A stretch of DNA of 61,571 nucleotides, taken from contig JABFQX010000021.1 of NCBI GenBank assembly GCA_013141505.1, forward strand, positions 1 through 61,571. Direction: 5' to 3'. This document shows, in pieces, positions 27,250 through 36,478 of this stretch. Within the stretch, counting starts at the first letter, position 1, and every line of letters starts with the position of its first letter. Under the pieces are notes generated by a model that saw only the letters and a list, made by a program, of their open reading frames with translations, was not told the DNA's origin and searched no databases. Source of the DNA: Methyloglobulus sp. GTDB taxonomy: Bacteria; Pseudomonadota; Gammaproteobacteria; Methylococcales; Methylomonadaceae. Position numbers and translations under genes: made by a program.

Positions 27250-28533
27250 ATGGTAACAGCAGTAAGAAATACCAAACACTTAAATAGGCCGATGGCTAAC
27301 ATTAAATTGGCCGCTGAAATTTTTCGATTTTATCATGCTGTTAAATGGCAACGCATATTGGTGAGCTGTTGTTTTTTCCCGCTATCCTTTTTATTAATAC
27401 CTAGCAAAGCGGTTCAAGCCAAAACCTGGGCTGACCACACCATAAGGCCTTATGTCAGTTTGGGTACATCATATGACAGCAATTTGCTGCGAAGTGCCGG
27501 TTCGGTTGTGGGAAGCAAAGGTTCGTTTATAACCCAATTGGGAGCAGGTTTTGACATGGATTGGACATTAAGTAGCCAACAGCTACTTATTAGAGCAATC
27601 GTCAATGAAAATATATTTGAGAATTTCAGTAGCTTGGATTACGTGGGTTGGGATACTTTAGCGCAATGGAATTGGCAATTAGGCAGCCATGCAAGTGGGG
27701 AAATCGGCTACAGCAATAAACATTATCTGTCAAGTTTTGGGCAGGTCAACCAGCTGATTGCTAACCTAGTCGATGAAGAAAAATATTTTGCTAATGGGGG
27801 GTATTTTTTTCACCCTAATTGGCAGGTTCGCGGTGGATTTAATCGAAACAATTGGAGTTACGATAGCAAAGACAGGCAAATCAGCAATAACTCAGAAGAC
27901 ACTGGCGAGATTGGTTTGCAATACTTGAGCCCGAGCCGTGATATGGCGGGTGTAAGGGTAAGCCTTATTAGTGGGAGTTATCCTAACCGGCAGGCACCTG
28001 ACTTAAAAAAAGATCCTAATGGTCTTGATAATAGTTATATGCGCTATAAATATGAACTGGTATGGGATTGGGCGACATCCGTAAAAACCCGCTTTGATGG
28101 ACAGGTGGGTTATGTTGAACAAAGGTACGACCACAACAGCAATTTTAACTTTACAGGTATTGTCAGCCGTGCAAACCTGAAATGGCTGGCTACCGAGAAG
28201 TCCAATTTTTTATTGTCCGGTTGGCGAGAGTTTTCTCAGGCGGCAAATGTAAATACCAGTTTTATATTAAGACAAGGAATTGGCTTGACACCAACTTGGA
28301 TGCCATCGCCGAAAATCCAACTGTTAATCCCCGCTTCTTATGAACAACAAAGTTATTTGGGCACTGTTCCGGAAACGGACAATATCTGGCTGACTGGATT
28401 AAATTTGCTTTACAAGCCCAGCGACAATGTCGAACTGGGCATGTTGATGCAACACGAACAGCGACATTCGACTGTGTCATCAAGAACCTACAAGTCAGAG
28501 TCTGTTGGCTTGAACCTGCGTGTCACGTTTTAA
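27250..28533 (+). CDS. epsL: Outer-membrane beta-barrel protein EpsL
   Basis: The protein is 427 residues from the ATG at 27250; a GTG five codons earlier and an ATG at 27292 are alternatives. A late signal peptide (about residues 32-60, ending VQA) precedes ADHTIRPYVSLGTSYDSNLLR, the standard opening of the EpsL/TIGR03014-type exopolysaccharide barrel. The rest alternates aromatic beta strands and ends in GLNLRVTF, a terminal Phe as expected for Bam-inserted barrels. Its role in exopolysaccharide export is known only by association with eps loci. Confidence 0.82.
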   Translation: MVTAVRNTKHLNRPMANIKLAAEIFRFYHAVKWQRILVSCCFFPLSFLLIPSKAVQAKTWADHTIRPYVSLGTSYDSNLLRSAGSVVGSKGSFITQLGAGFDMDWTLSSQQLLIRAIVNENIFENFSSLDYVGWDTLAQWNWQLGSHASGEIGYSNKHYLSSFGQVNQLIANLVDEEKYFANGGYFFHPNWQVRGGFNRNNWSYDSKDRQISNNSEDTGEIGLQYLSPSRDMAGVRVSLISGSYPNRQAPDLKKDPNGLDNSYMRYKYELVWDWATSVKTRFDGQVGYVEQRYDHNSNFNFTGIVSRANLKWLATEKSNFLLSGWREFSQAANVNTSFILRQGIGLTPTWMPSPKIQLLIPASYEQQSYLGTVPETDNIWLTGLNLLYKPSDNVELGMLMQHEQRHSTVSSRTYKSESVGLNLRVTF

Positions 28534-28596
28534 TCAGGTTAACGGTAAAATTTTGATGTTGTTCCCGAAAATTTTTGGCAGAGCCGTGAAACCCAA

Positions 28597-30072
28597 ATGA
28601 TTGCATTTGTGTTGGCGGGTATTTTGCTCGCTTTTTTGGCAGGGATATTGGCGGCATTTGGGCAATTATTGTTTCTGGCCCTGCTTTTAGGCGCGATTGG
28701 TGGCGTTGTTTTGATTGCAAAACCCAGGCTGGCTGTCTGGGTGGTGTTGATAGGCGGGTTTGTTGTCACTGGGCTTGCAGAGCTTTATCTGCCGCAATTG
28801 CAGCAAGTCAGGTGGGGCGTTGCACTGCTGTCGATAGCCCTAATCCCATTGGCAATCATTATTGCCGGGTTTAAAGCTGATATAGCCGACGAAAAAAAGC
28901 TGGACAGTTCAGCAAGTTCGGTTTTGTTTTGGGCGATTGGTATAGTGTTCTGCGCCTTGCTGGCGACAATTGCAAATTCATCTGCTATGAGCACAGGGCT
29001 AGTTGGGTTAAAAAATTACTTCCAAATGTTTGGTTTGCTCGCGACCTTCGCCGCTTTGCGTTACACGCCGAAAGAAGCGGATCGATTTATGCGTTTCCTG
29101 CTATTGCTCGGATTGGTACAGCTACCCTTCGTGTTGCATCAATTTCTGGTATTGGTGCCATTACGAAGCACAGAAGAGGCTAGTGCCGATTTTATTGTCG
29201 CCGTTGATATCGTTGCGGGAACCTTCGGGGGATCCTTAATGGGCGGCGGCAGAAGTTCAACGCTGGCTTTGCTTGCATCAATCACGATCACTCTTGTGTT
29301 CGCACAATGGCGTACCGGACAGAAATCCTTGCTGAAAGCGTCGCTATTTTCCTTCATTTTTATGTTGCCAATGGCACTTAATGAAGCGAAGCTGTTTATT
29401 GTTATGCTACCTATAGCCTTGTGTCTATTGTTTAAAGACAGTATTTTACAAAACCCGTTCAAGTCGGTGATGACAGGGTTTGTTGTCGTTGGTTTTCTGG
29501 CAAGTTTGCTGGTTGTGACATCAATGTTGCCTGGCGCAAAATCGCAGCAATCCCTGACCCTAGATTCGTTTATTGAGAGTTCCCTAGCATACAACATAGG
29601 TAATGTTGGCTATGGTTCAGATATACTTAATCGCACCACTGTTTACCCATTTTGGTGGACTGAAAATATCAGTCATGGTGACTATGTTAAGGCACTTTTT
29701 GGGCATGGTTTGGGCGCGACTAATTCCGCTTCAGCGGCGGCTACGCATACACTTGCCAATACGCGCTACAATGGCTATGGCATTGATCTGACAGCAATAT
29801 CTTGTTTGCTCTGGGAAATAGGCATTTTGGGTACGGTCACGGTGTTGGCATTCTTCTTACAGGCTTACCTGCTAGGCGGAAAATTAGCCAATCGCTGGGT
29901 CAACACGCAACATTGGCCGTTTATCAAAACAGCACAAATATCAATAACTTTGGTTGCCATCAGTCTGTTGCACAATAATTATTTTGTGGTTGACATCAGT
30001 TTTCAAACAATTTATTTGCTCTTGGTTGGCTATTTAGTTGCCATGTCTCGAAATACTCTAGAAAAACCATGA
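28597..30072 (+). CDS. Exopolysaccharide polymerase / O-antigen ligase-like membrane protein
   Basis: A 491-residue protein with roughly twelve transmembrane helices and a large loop between about residues 320 and 385 (MLPGAKSQQSL...FGHGLGATNSAS), the layout of Wzy polymerases and WaaL-type ligases. The conserved FGHGLG segment in that loop resembles the GxGxG region of O-antigen ligase-family proteins. In this setting, after EpsL, a Wzy-like polymerase is the best guess. It overlaps the next gene by ATGA, so the hydrolase is coupled to it. Confidence 0.7.
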   Translation: MIAFVLAGILLAFLAGILAAFGQLLFLALLLGAIGGVVLIAKPRLAVWVVLIGGFVVTGLAELYLPQLQQVRWGVALLSIALIPLAIIIAGFKADIADEKKLDSSASSVLFWAIGIVFCALLATIANSSAMSTGLVGLKNYFQMFGLLATFAALRYTPKEADRFMRFLLLLGLVQLPFVLHQFLVLVPLRSTEEASADFIVAVDIVAGTFGGSLMGGGRSSTLALLASITITLVFAQWRTGQKSLLKASLFSFIFMLPMALNEAKLFIVMLPIALCLLFKDSILQNPFKSVMTGFVVVGFLASLLVVTSMLPGAKSQQSLTLDSFIESSLAYNIGNVGYGSDILNRTTVYPFWWTENISHGDYVKALFGHGLGATNSASAAATHTLANTRYNGYGIDLTAISCLLWEIGILGTVTVLAFFLQAYLLGGKLANRWVNTQHWPFIKTAQISITLVAISLLHNNYFVVDISFQTIYLLLVGYLVAMSRNTLEKP

Positions 30073-31622
30073 AAAAAACTTACCTCTTCTTATTTTTAGG
30101 CCTGTTTTTCGTTAATTCATGCGGTTCATTCGAAGGCAAAGACAATACGTGTTCGGCATCTGTCCTGGTAAAAACCAGTAAAGAAAATACTATCAAGGTT
30201 GAGTCAACTCAGCCGATACGGCAACTTTTCCCTGAGTTTTTTGGCTTTAACCTTGAGTGGGTGCCATTTCAGGAATCGCTTTGGGATAAAAAGATCGGCA
30301 AGATGCATCCACAGCTTTTCCAGTGGCTAAGTGCATTTCCCGGCGCAGTCTATCGTTATCCTGGCGGTACTGATTCCAATACCTTGCAATGGCATGACAC
30401 GGTGGGGCTTGCCGCACAGCGGCCAACACGACAGTTTGTAACCTGGATGGAACCGTTTACAGCTAACTTTGGTGTTGATGAATACTTGAAATTCATCAAG
30501 GATGTCAATGGACAGGCATGGTATGTTGTTAATATTTATGGTGGTGTAAAAGGTGAAGCGGAGCCGCAGCAACTTGCCGAGCAGGCCGGGCAACTTAGCA
30601 AATACTTGGCTCAAAAAAAAGCCGAAGGGTTGCCTGGCATATTACGCTGGGAACTCGGTAATGAACTAGACCGTGCTGAATATCATTGGTCACCTGAGAA
30701 ACTGGCAAAGACAGCTCAAATGGCTGCCAAAGAAATTAAGAGGAATGACAACCATGCCCAGTTTGTGGCTTTGGTGGAAGACTATCCTGCACAGGCTGAC
30801 GTTGGCATTAGCCCTTCGCAGTACAATCGAAAGCTGGTTAAAAACCTACAAGACCAAGTCTCAGAATATGCGATCCACCTCTATTACGATGGCAAGCCTG
30901 GAGGGTTGTCTGTGCCCTTAAAATTAAATGCACTATGCGACGCAGTGGCCGATGCCAAATTTATGATGCCATCGGTCAAACCACTGATCTGGTTGACCGA
31001 ACATGCAAGAGTGCCTCCGAATGCTTTTGTAAATCCTGATTGGAAATCGGATTGGCCGAAGACGGGCGATTTGGAAGCGGCCATCGGCGTTGCTGACATG
31101 ATGATCGCAGCGGCGCAAATCCCGGAAGTACAGGGCGCTTTTGTGCATGCGTTGCACGGTTCGGGTGGGCCTTGGCCGTTGTTCCACAAAGATAACCAAG
31201 GCAATCTTTATCCGGGCGCAGTTTATTGGGCATTGCGTATTTTACGGGATGCGATGCTCGAGAATGTTTTGCCAACGCTGACATCCAGCACCAACAATAG
31301 TGATTATGACGGCGGCTATGATCTACGGACAGTCGTGATGACTGATGCCGACCACAAAAAACTTTCGCTATGGGCAGTCAACCGGAGCGGTCAAGCCCTA
31401 ACCGCTCACTTGGCAAGTGTAGGCATGAAGGATACCAAATTGCCAGGCAAACATGTCTGGATTTCTGATAATAATATCCGTGCCAATAATTACATGGATG
31501 CCAAACATGTTCAGCCGATTGAACATCCTGTTGACTTGGTTTTTGATAAAGCGGGTATTGCAACCATAACACTGCCACCTTATTCGGTGTCAACGTTCAT
31601 GCTTAATATGCCAACTCATTAG
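30069..31622 (+). CDS. Clan GH-A glycoside hydrolase-like lipoprotein of the eps locus
   Basis: A 517-residue exported protein. The signal peptide ends in FVNSCGS, a plausible lipobox, so it may be membrane-anchored. Its middle shows a TIM-barrel glycosidase pattern: VYRYPGGTDSNTLQW, LRWELGNELDRAEY with Glu in the Asn-Glu acid/base pair, and WLTEHAR with a candidate nucleophile Glu. A beta-sandwich follows. This resembles the GH39/GH51/GH79 group. A role in trimming or releasing the polysaccharide during assembly is inferred from the ATGA overlap with the polymerase gene; substrate unknown. Confidence 0.65.
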   Translation: MKKTYLFLFLGLFFVNSCGSFEGKDNTCSASVLVKTSKENTIKVESTQPIRQLFPEFFGFNLEWVPFQESLWDKKIGKMHPQLFQWLSAFPGAVYRYPGGTDSNTLQWHDTVGLAAQRPTRQFVTWMEPFTANFGVDEYLKFIKDVNGQAWYVVNIYGGVKGEAEPQQLAEQAGQLSKYLAQKKAEGLPGILRWELGNELDRAEYHWSPEKLAKTAQMAAKEIKRNDNHAQFVALVEDYPAQADVGISPSQYNRKLVKNLQDQVSEYAIHLYYDGKPGGLSVPLKLNALCDAVADAKFMMPSVKPLIWLTEHARVPPNAFVNPDWKSDWPKTGDLEAAIGVADMMIAAAQIPEVQGAFVHALHGSGGPWPLFHKDNQGNLYPGAVYWALRILRDAMLENVLPTLTSSTNNSDYDGGYDLRTVVMTDADHKKLSLWAVNRSGQALTAHLASVGMKDTKLPGKHVWISDNNIRANNYMDAKHVQPIEHPVDLVFDKAGIATITLPPYSVSTFMLNMPTH

Positions 31623-31725
31623 TGCGAATTGGACTGCACGAATTGTCCCCAACAAAGCATTGCTGCCTATTGTTTAAATAGATCAATGACATCATTGGTG
31701 CATTCATTGGCTTAACAGATGGATA

Positions 31726-32955
31726 ATGGAATGCTTGATGGTAATGAAAAATCTTAAAATCTTTTATTCAATAGATGACATTTTCCCACCTTACCGTGTT
31801 GATGTTTCTGAATTATTTGGCGTTTCTTTAGCAAAAAGGGGACTCGATACTGAGTGGTACATGCGTAATCCCATATCGGGAAAAGCGGCTAGTATAAAGT
31901 TAAATAATCAGACGGTACATCTGCCTGGCTTTATAAAACGAAGCGGGTTGTTATGGAAAATAATCAACAAATTGGCTTTTTGGTTCTACGATGCCTTGAA
32001 TTTGTGGCGTTGCCGAAACAGTGCCGAACTCATACAAGTGCGCGACAAAACGATTGCCGCCTTAATTGGATTATTGGTTGCCAGGATAAAGGGGATTCCA
32101 TTTGTTTATTGGTACTCTTATCCATTTCCTGAGGATTATCTTGAGTCTGCGAAAGTGGCAACCGGAATGCGACGGTTGTATTTTAACTGTCATGCGCGAT
32201 TAGAACGGCCTGTTTTATATCGTTTCGTTATGCCTTTAAGTGACCATGTATTTGTCCAGAGCGGCCAGATGAAGATTGATCTGGCAGTTTATGGCGTGCC
32301 GCCAGATAAAATGACCCCAATACCGATGGGCATCCCAAGCCAGCTATTAAGTTTTGTCGGCACGAAAGCTGTGCAAGAAGTGCCGGGTCGTATCGTATAC
32401 CTTGGAACCTTGGCGGCCATACGCCAGTTGCAGGTTTTGATCGAAGCATTCGCCAAAGTCCATGCACATATACCCAATGCCCGGTTGGTCATCGTTGGAG
32501 ACGGCGATATACCTGAGGAAACGGTGTCGTTAGTACGGCTTGCACAGCAATTCGGCATTGGTTTTGCGGTTGATTTCACGGGCTTCGTTCCCATTGAACA
32601 AGCCTGGAAAATTGCCGCCAGTGCCCAAGTGTGTGTGTCACCTATTTATCCTACACCCGTTTTGAATTCTGCTTCGCCGACTAAGCTCAATGAATATATG
32701 GCACTCGGAAAGCCGGTCGTTTGCAATGTTCATCCTGAACAATCAGCCACCATAAATGCAAGCGGTGCCGGTCTATGCGTACCGTGGGGCGCAGAGCATT
32801 TTGCCAATGCGATGATATGGCTATTTGAGCATCCTGATGAGGCTCGTGAAATGGGAGCTAAAGGTGCGGACTGGGTGGCACAACATCGTACTTATGACCG
32901 GATTGCCGAAACAGTCTGGAACAAATACCAGGACATTATGCAGACTAAATCATGA
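31726..32955 (+). CDS. Glycosyltransferase family 4 protein (intact copy)
   Basis: A 409-residue GT-B enzyme. The N-terminal half begins KIFYSIDDIFPPYRVDVSELF; the C-terminal half carries the GT4 donor-binding pattern GRIVYLGTLAAIRQLQ and the EX7E-like SPTKLNEYMALGKPVV. It probably adds one sugar of the repeat unit on the inner face of the inner membrane. Start may be 31726, 31738 or 31744. The stop overlaps a truncated flippase gene by ATGA. A second, heavily deleted relative of the same gene lies at 37878-38117. Confidence 0.82.
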   Translation: MECLMVMKNLKIFYSIDDIFPPYRVDVSELFGVSLAKRGLDTEWYMRNPISGKAASIKLNNQTVHLPGFIKRSGLLWKIINKLAFWFYDALNLWRCRNSAELIQVRDKTIAALIGLLVARIKGIPFVYWYSYPFPEDYLESAKVATGMRRLYFNCHARLERPVLYRFVMPLSDHVFVQSGQMKIDLAVYGVPPDKMTPIPMGIPSQLLSFVGTKAVQEVPGRIVYLGTLAAIRQLQVLIEAFAKVHAHIPNARLVIVGDGDIPEETVSLVRLAQQFGIGFAVDFTGFVPIEQAWKIAASAQVCVSPIYPTPVLNSASPTKLNEYMALGKPVVCNVHPEQSATINASGAGLCVPWGAEHFANAMIWLFEHPDEAREMGAKGADWVAQHRTYDRIAETVWNKYQDIMQTKS

Positions 32956-33146
32956 CCCAACGCTACGGCAGCGAACGCATAAAGCGAGGGCTGACGCATT
33001 TTATGCTGGGAAAAGGCGTTTCCGCTGTTGCCGGATTAGGCGCGACTTTATTGGTCATTCGAGCCCTTCCTATCGAATCTTATGCAGCATATTCAGTGCT
33101 TATTGCCTTGGTTGATGTGCTGGAGACTGTTGCCGGCCTCGGTTAA
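32952..33146 (+). pseudogene. Oligosaccharide flippase, N-terminal fragment
   Basis: The 64 residues MTQRYGSERIKRGLTHFMLG... match the start of the intact flippase at 38114-39643 nearly position for position (about three residues in four identical). The frame is cut after VAGLG at 33143, where unrelated inverted DNA begins and supplies a chance stop. It keeps its ATGA coupling to the preceding glycosyltransferase gene. No function is expected. Confidence 0.88.
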
Positions 33147-33472
33147 GGAAGTCCTGTTTGTTTTTTGACCCTCGATGCCACCAGTGTGCTCCTGACACAA
33201 TGGGAGTGAATCAACCGGCAATCCGCATCCTTTGCAATGGCTGATATTTTTTTTGCTGAGGCAAACACATCCAGCTTGTTACGCATGGGGCATTCATAAA
33301 TAGTGACCTGAGTCGATTTCATGCGTAAACGCATAGTCAGCGGTTTTAAGAACACCAAATGCAGTCGATAGCCATATTCAGGAGCCAATTCCGACAATTG
33401 ATCAACAACACGTTCCAGGCCAGAGTAATGTTCGCCATTAAGAATGTGCATGATTGCAATTTCTGAAGCCAT
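33143..33472 (-). pseudogene. Glycosyltransferase family 4, N-terminal fragment
   Basis: This 109-residue frame begins MASEIAIMHILNGEHYSGLE, the opening of a GT4 enzyme (nucleotide-free GT-B N-domain) and continues through LIHSHCVRSTLVASRVKKQT. It stops at exactly the point where the plus-strand flippase fragment also stops. Two thirds of a normal enzyme are missing. It would be the last gene of the minus-strand block 33143-37096. Confidence 0.8.
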
Positions 33473-33571
33473 GTTTTAGTCGGTGGTCTGTCAATTATTG
33501 GATAAAGTGCTAATTTTATGACGCGCGTGTTTAATAATCGCTTTGCCTTGCTCCTTAATAAGCGCGCCACT

Positions 33572-33856
33572 ATTTTTCGCGAAAGCTAAAATGGGATCCA
33601 TCCGATTTTAGCGGCGAAAAATCACGTGGCGGTTAATGCCTTCGGCTGCCCGCGTTCGTCCTCGGTTCGTCACGATGCACAACTCCCCTTCGGTACGCTG
33701 TGCATCACGACTGCCCAAATGACTTGACGCCGTGTCGGATGGCCTTGCATGTTGACTACGCTTCCGCTCGCGCTCCAACTCCGTCAACACGCCCGGCCCC
33801 TACGGCTACGCGGGGGTCGTCGTACACCGCTCCACTCGCGTTACGCTTCCGTGTAC
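33572..33856. repeat. GC-rich multi-hairpin element
   Basis: An AT-type inverted repeat (33572-33592 and 33605-33622, sharing TTTTTCGC and AGCTAAAAT) is followed by a GC-rich tract with four stems: GATGCACA at 33674-33706, TGTTGAC at 33750-33789, CCCC/GGGG at 33797-33815 and GTACAC at 33822-33856. Two loops share the words ACGCTTCC and CTCGCG. The tract differs in composition from its neighbours and runs into the 3' end of the radical SAM gene. It is a repeat-like insert of unknown type. Confidence 0.5.
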
Positions 33857-34823
33857 TCCTTCTTAGCCAATTTGTCACCCGCAACGGATTTCTTTTGAGT
33901 TCGCTGCGGGCGGTGCAAACCATCCAGCATTTTTGGCAGCGACTGGCTTCTTGACGAATAAGTACGGCCTGTTCACTGTTCCAGAGTTCCGTGAAGGATT
34001 GATTGCGAATATTGCCCAGCGATTTAGGCACAGTCAGGCAGGGGTAGATGTTGCCTGACCAGGCAAGATAAAAGAATCCTGAAGCCGCATCACAGCCGGT
34101 CATACGCAGTCCAGTTCTGGCGAAATGAATGACTCCTCTATCAAAATAACCGCGTAGCCAATCTTTGGGCGAACTGGAATTCAGCCGTTGTTGGATCAAG
34201 GCCGTAAACTCACGGGCAATGGCCTCTGGATCAATCGTACTGTTTTCGGCTGTTGAATAATAAATCTCTGAATTTTGCGCCACTGTTGCGGTGAATTCGA
34301 CATCCAGGGATTTTGCGAGTTGATAAATTGGAATTAGTTCATGGACATTTTCAGCGGTGGCCGTAAAGCCGATACGAATATCCTGCATACCCAGTTTTCG
34401 TAAGCCACGGAGCGTTTCGACTGCCCGGTCATAGGCTTTGGGAACGCCGCGCATTTTGTCATGGCTTTCGGCTGAGCCATCAAGGGAAACGGCGATACCT
34501 AACTTGGGTACGATTTTAAGAAGGTTGGTGACGGTCTTTAAGGCTTTTTCGGTACGAAAACCATTGGTAGCCAAAATAATCCGCGCCTGACTGGCGGCTT
34601 CATGGATTGCCTGGGTAATATCCAGGATGTCAGGCCTGAGTAAGGCCTCGCCGCCCGTTAAATTGACATTGCGTAAGGTGTTGGGCAATGCACGGCGATA
34701 GTCTTCCGCCTTAAGGTCTTCTTCTGGATCCAATTGCCAGATATTGCACATGGTACACCGGGCATCACAACGGTTGGTAAGCGATATGATAGCTTCGGTT
34801 GGCAGGGCTGCTTGGTTGCTCAC
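33756..34823 (-). CDS. Radical SAM protein with SPASM-like C-terminus
   Basis: A 355-residue enzyme. The radical SAM cluster motif is CDARCTMC (Cys19, Cys23, Cys26), followed by NLTGGEALLRPDI and the usual barrel. Auxiliary-cluster cysteines appear late (GCDAASGFFY, IYPCLTV, CQKCWMVC). About the last 38 residues are encoded by the GC-rich hairpin element and look foreign, so the native C-terminus has been replaced or extended. The gene overlaps the deacetylase gene by ATGA. In a polysaccharide block it may modify a sugar or a lipid, but the substrate is unknown. Confidence 0.8.
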   Translation of the reverse strand: MSNQAALPTEAIISLTNRCDARCTMCNIWQLDPEEDLKAEDYRRALPNTLRNVNLTGGEALLRPDILDITQAIHEAASQARIILATNGFRTEKALKTVTNLLKIVPKLGIAVSLDGSAESHDKMRGVPKAYDRAVETLRGLRKLGMQDIRIGFTATAENVHELIPIYQLAKSLDVEFTATVAQNSEIYYSTAENSTIDPEAIAREFTALIQQRLNSSSPKDWLRGYFDRGVIHFARTGLRMTGCDAASGFFYLAWSGNIYPCLTVPKSLGNIRNQSFTELWNSEQAVLIRQEASRCQKCWMVCTARSELKRNPLRVTNWLRRSTRKRNASGAVYDDPRVAVGAGRVDGVGARAEA

Positions 34824-35680
34824 ATTTTACCTCTTTGTTGAAAAGGAAAAAAAAATCGGTCAATAAATCGCCAAAGGTCAATATAGCCCTGCACGATATG
34901 GCCGAAGGCCTTAAGATTTTCGCCGCCTTCGATTTTTAAGCGAGGTAAAAGTGTTGTCGGCATATCGGGAACGCAAATGCCGTGAGTCGAGGTAAAGTTA
35001 AAGCGAAAACCTTCGTTTTCCAGTTCGCGGGCCAATGCGGTTGAATAATCCGCCAAAGTACCAAAAGGAAACGAAAAAAAGGGTGTTTGTATACCAAGAC
35101 GGGTTTTTAGCAGTGCTTTGGCGGCTTTGATTTCTGCAACAGAGTTGGACAAAGGCATACGACCTAGGGATTGATGGCTCATGCCGTGCGGTGCAATTTC
35201 ATGACCCAGTGTTTTAGCCCTTTTTAAATCATCCCAACTTGCCAAAATGGGTTCGAGTGCCTGTTTTCCAGAGGCTTTAGATTCAATCAATCCTGGGCAA
35301 ACGAACAGGATTGCACTAATGTTATGTTTCGCCAGGAAAGGAATCGCGAAATCAATAACCGATTGATGGCCATCATCTATGGTAATCAATACTGACGCGG
35401 CAGGTAATGGTTGTTCTCCCGACATTATTTGTACAAATTGTTGGGGATTCAGGATACAAGTATTGTTTTTTAACCATGCCAGTTGTCGGTCAAATTCTTT
35501 CGGTTTGACGCAAACCGGACCAAGTGCGGTATCACCGAAACGGTGATAGGTAATTACACGGATGCAATTAACCTGTGGTTTCGACCATAGCTGAATGAAT
35601 CGACTCAGGGTCATCACAAAACGCCGGGGCCGTTTTTTCAGGTAGAAACGGAATGGCGATATTTCGAGCGATGAGGTCAT
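34820..35680 (-). CDS. Polysaccharide deacetylase (NodB/CE4)
   Basis: A 286-residue carbohydrate esterase family 4 protein. The NodB motifs are VITYHRFGD near residue 43, the metal/catalytic pair TIDDGHQS near residue 100, and the metal-binding PHGMSHQS (H-x3-H) near residue 170. Such enzymes remove N- or O-acetyl groups from polysaccharides. No clear signal peptide is visible, but an N-terminal basic stretch precedes a weak hydrophobic segment. Its ATG overlaps the stop of the upstream glycosyltransferase frame (ATGA), and its own stop overlaps the radical SAM ATG. Confidence 0.88.
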   Translation of the reverse strand: MTSSLEISPFRFYLKKRPRRFVMTLSRFIQLWSKPQVNCIRVITYHRFGDTALGPVCVKPKEFDRQLAWLKNNTCILNPQQFVQIMSGEQPLPAASVLITIDDGHQSVIDFAIPFLAKHNISAILFVCPGLIESKASGKQALEPILASWDDLKRAKTLGHEIAPHGMSHQSLGRMPLSNSVAEIKAAKALLKTRLGIQTPFFSFPFGTLADYSTALARELENEGFRFNFTSTHGICVPDMPTTLLPRLKIEGGENLKAFGHIVQGYIDLWRFIDRFFFPFQQRGKM

Positions 35681-36468
35681 TTTGGACTATTTAGGGCAAC
35701 AGTGGCGATTCGTGAAAAAAAACGCCAGGTACCAATGGAATAATTAGGCCACCTGCGCGGTTGTTGAAGTAAGATGCAAAGCCATTCCAACCCTATCATA
35801 CGCATAAATAACGGTGCGCGGACAAGGCTGCGCTCCCAATATTGAAACAGTCCACCAACACATATTGCTACGCGAACATTCAGTTTATGTAGGTTGTTCT
35901 AGAGCCAAATTTCTTGTGTAGGTGTGCCCATGCCAATTAATAAAAGTTCTGCTTCTGAGGCATTGATCGTTGCTATTAATTGGTTGTTATTTAAGTCAGT
36001 AAAATAGCCGTGGTGGCTGCCGACCAATTTTGCGCGAGGAAAATCTTTGGCAAAATGGCTTTTAACAGTGGTGCACAGCGAAGGCGGCCCGCCTAGCAGG
36101 AAAACCTTTGAATGCAGTGGAATGTGGTGTTGAAGAAACCGTGGCAGCAAATCCGTCCCTGATAATCTGGGAAAACGAGGCAGTTTCAGAATACATCTTG
36201 CCAATTGCAGCGCGATGCCATCAGTATAAATATAATTCATGGAGTAGAAAGCGGCTAAGGCTTCTTTATTGGTACAGACAACATTGTATTTATACATGTT
36301 AAGAAAAGCGATGGCTAATGGCGCGGCATTAATAGGAGGATTCTGCAATGTTTGGGTAAGCATTAAAGAGGCTTCTTCTGTTGTCGATTTGGTTATTTCG
36401 AGCGAAATAAATCGGCTGATAGGCAGCCTAAGTTTTGGCTTGATGGGGGAAGGTTCAATTTTTACCAT
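35677..36468 (-). pseudogene. WecG/TagA/CpsF-family glycosyltransferase with one in-frame amber codon
   Basis: The first 189 residues carry WecG/TagA features (YIYTDGIALQLA, PRLSGTDLLPRFL, VFLLGGPPSL, LLLIGMGTPTQEIWL) and end at a TAG at 35899-35901. Reading through in the same frame gives NNLHKLNVRVAICVGGLFQY and the rest of a normal C-terminus, to a TGA at 35677-35679 that overlaps the deacetylase ATG. Full length would be about 263 codons. Nothing else is broken. The family transfers N-acetylhexosamine-type sugars to lipid-linked intermediates. It is either a fresh pseudogene or read through by suppression. Confidence 0.85.
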
Positions 36469-36478
36469 AAGGTAATTT

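Noticed and set aside
24781-28533. PEP-CTERM/exosortase-linked polysaccharide system
   Set aside because: EpsL and EpsG-type proteins often accompany exosortase, but no exosortase gene and no PEP-CTERM tail was found in the window.
35899-35901. TAG considered as a pyrrolysine codon
   Set aside because: WecG-type transferases are not known to use pyrrolysine, and no pyl genes or PYLIS-like context are visible. A nonsense mutation is simpler.
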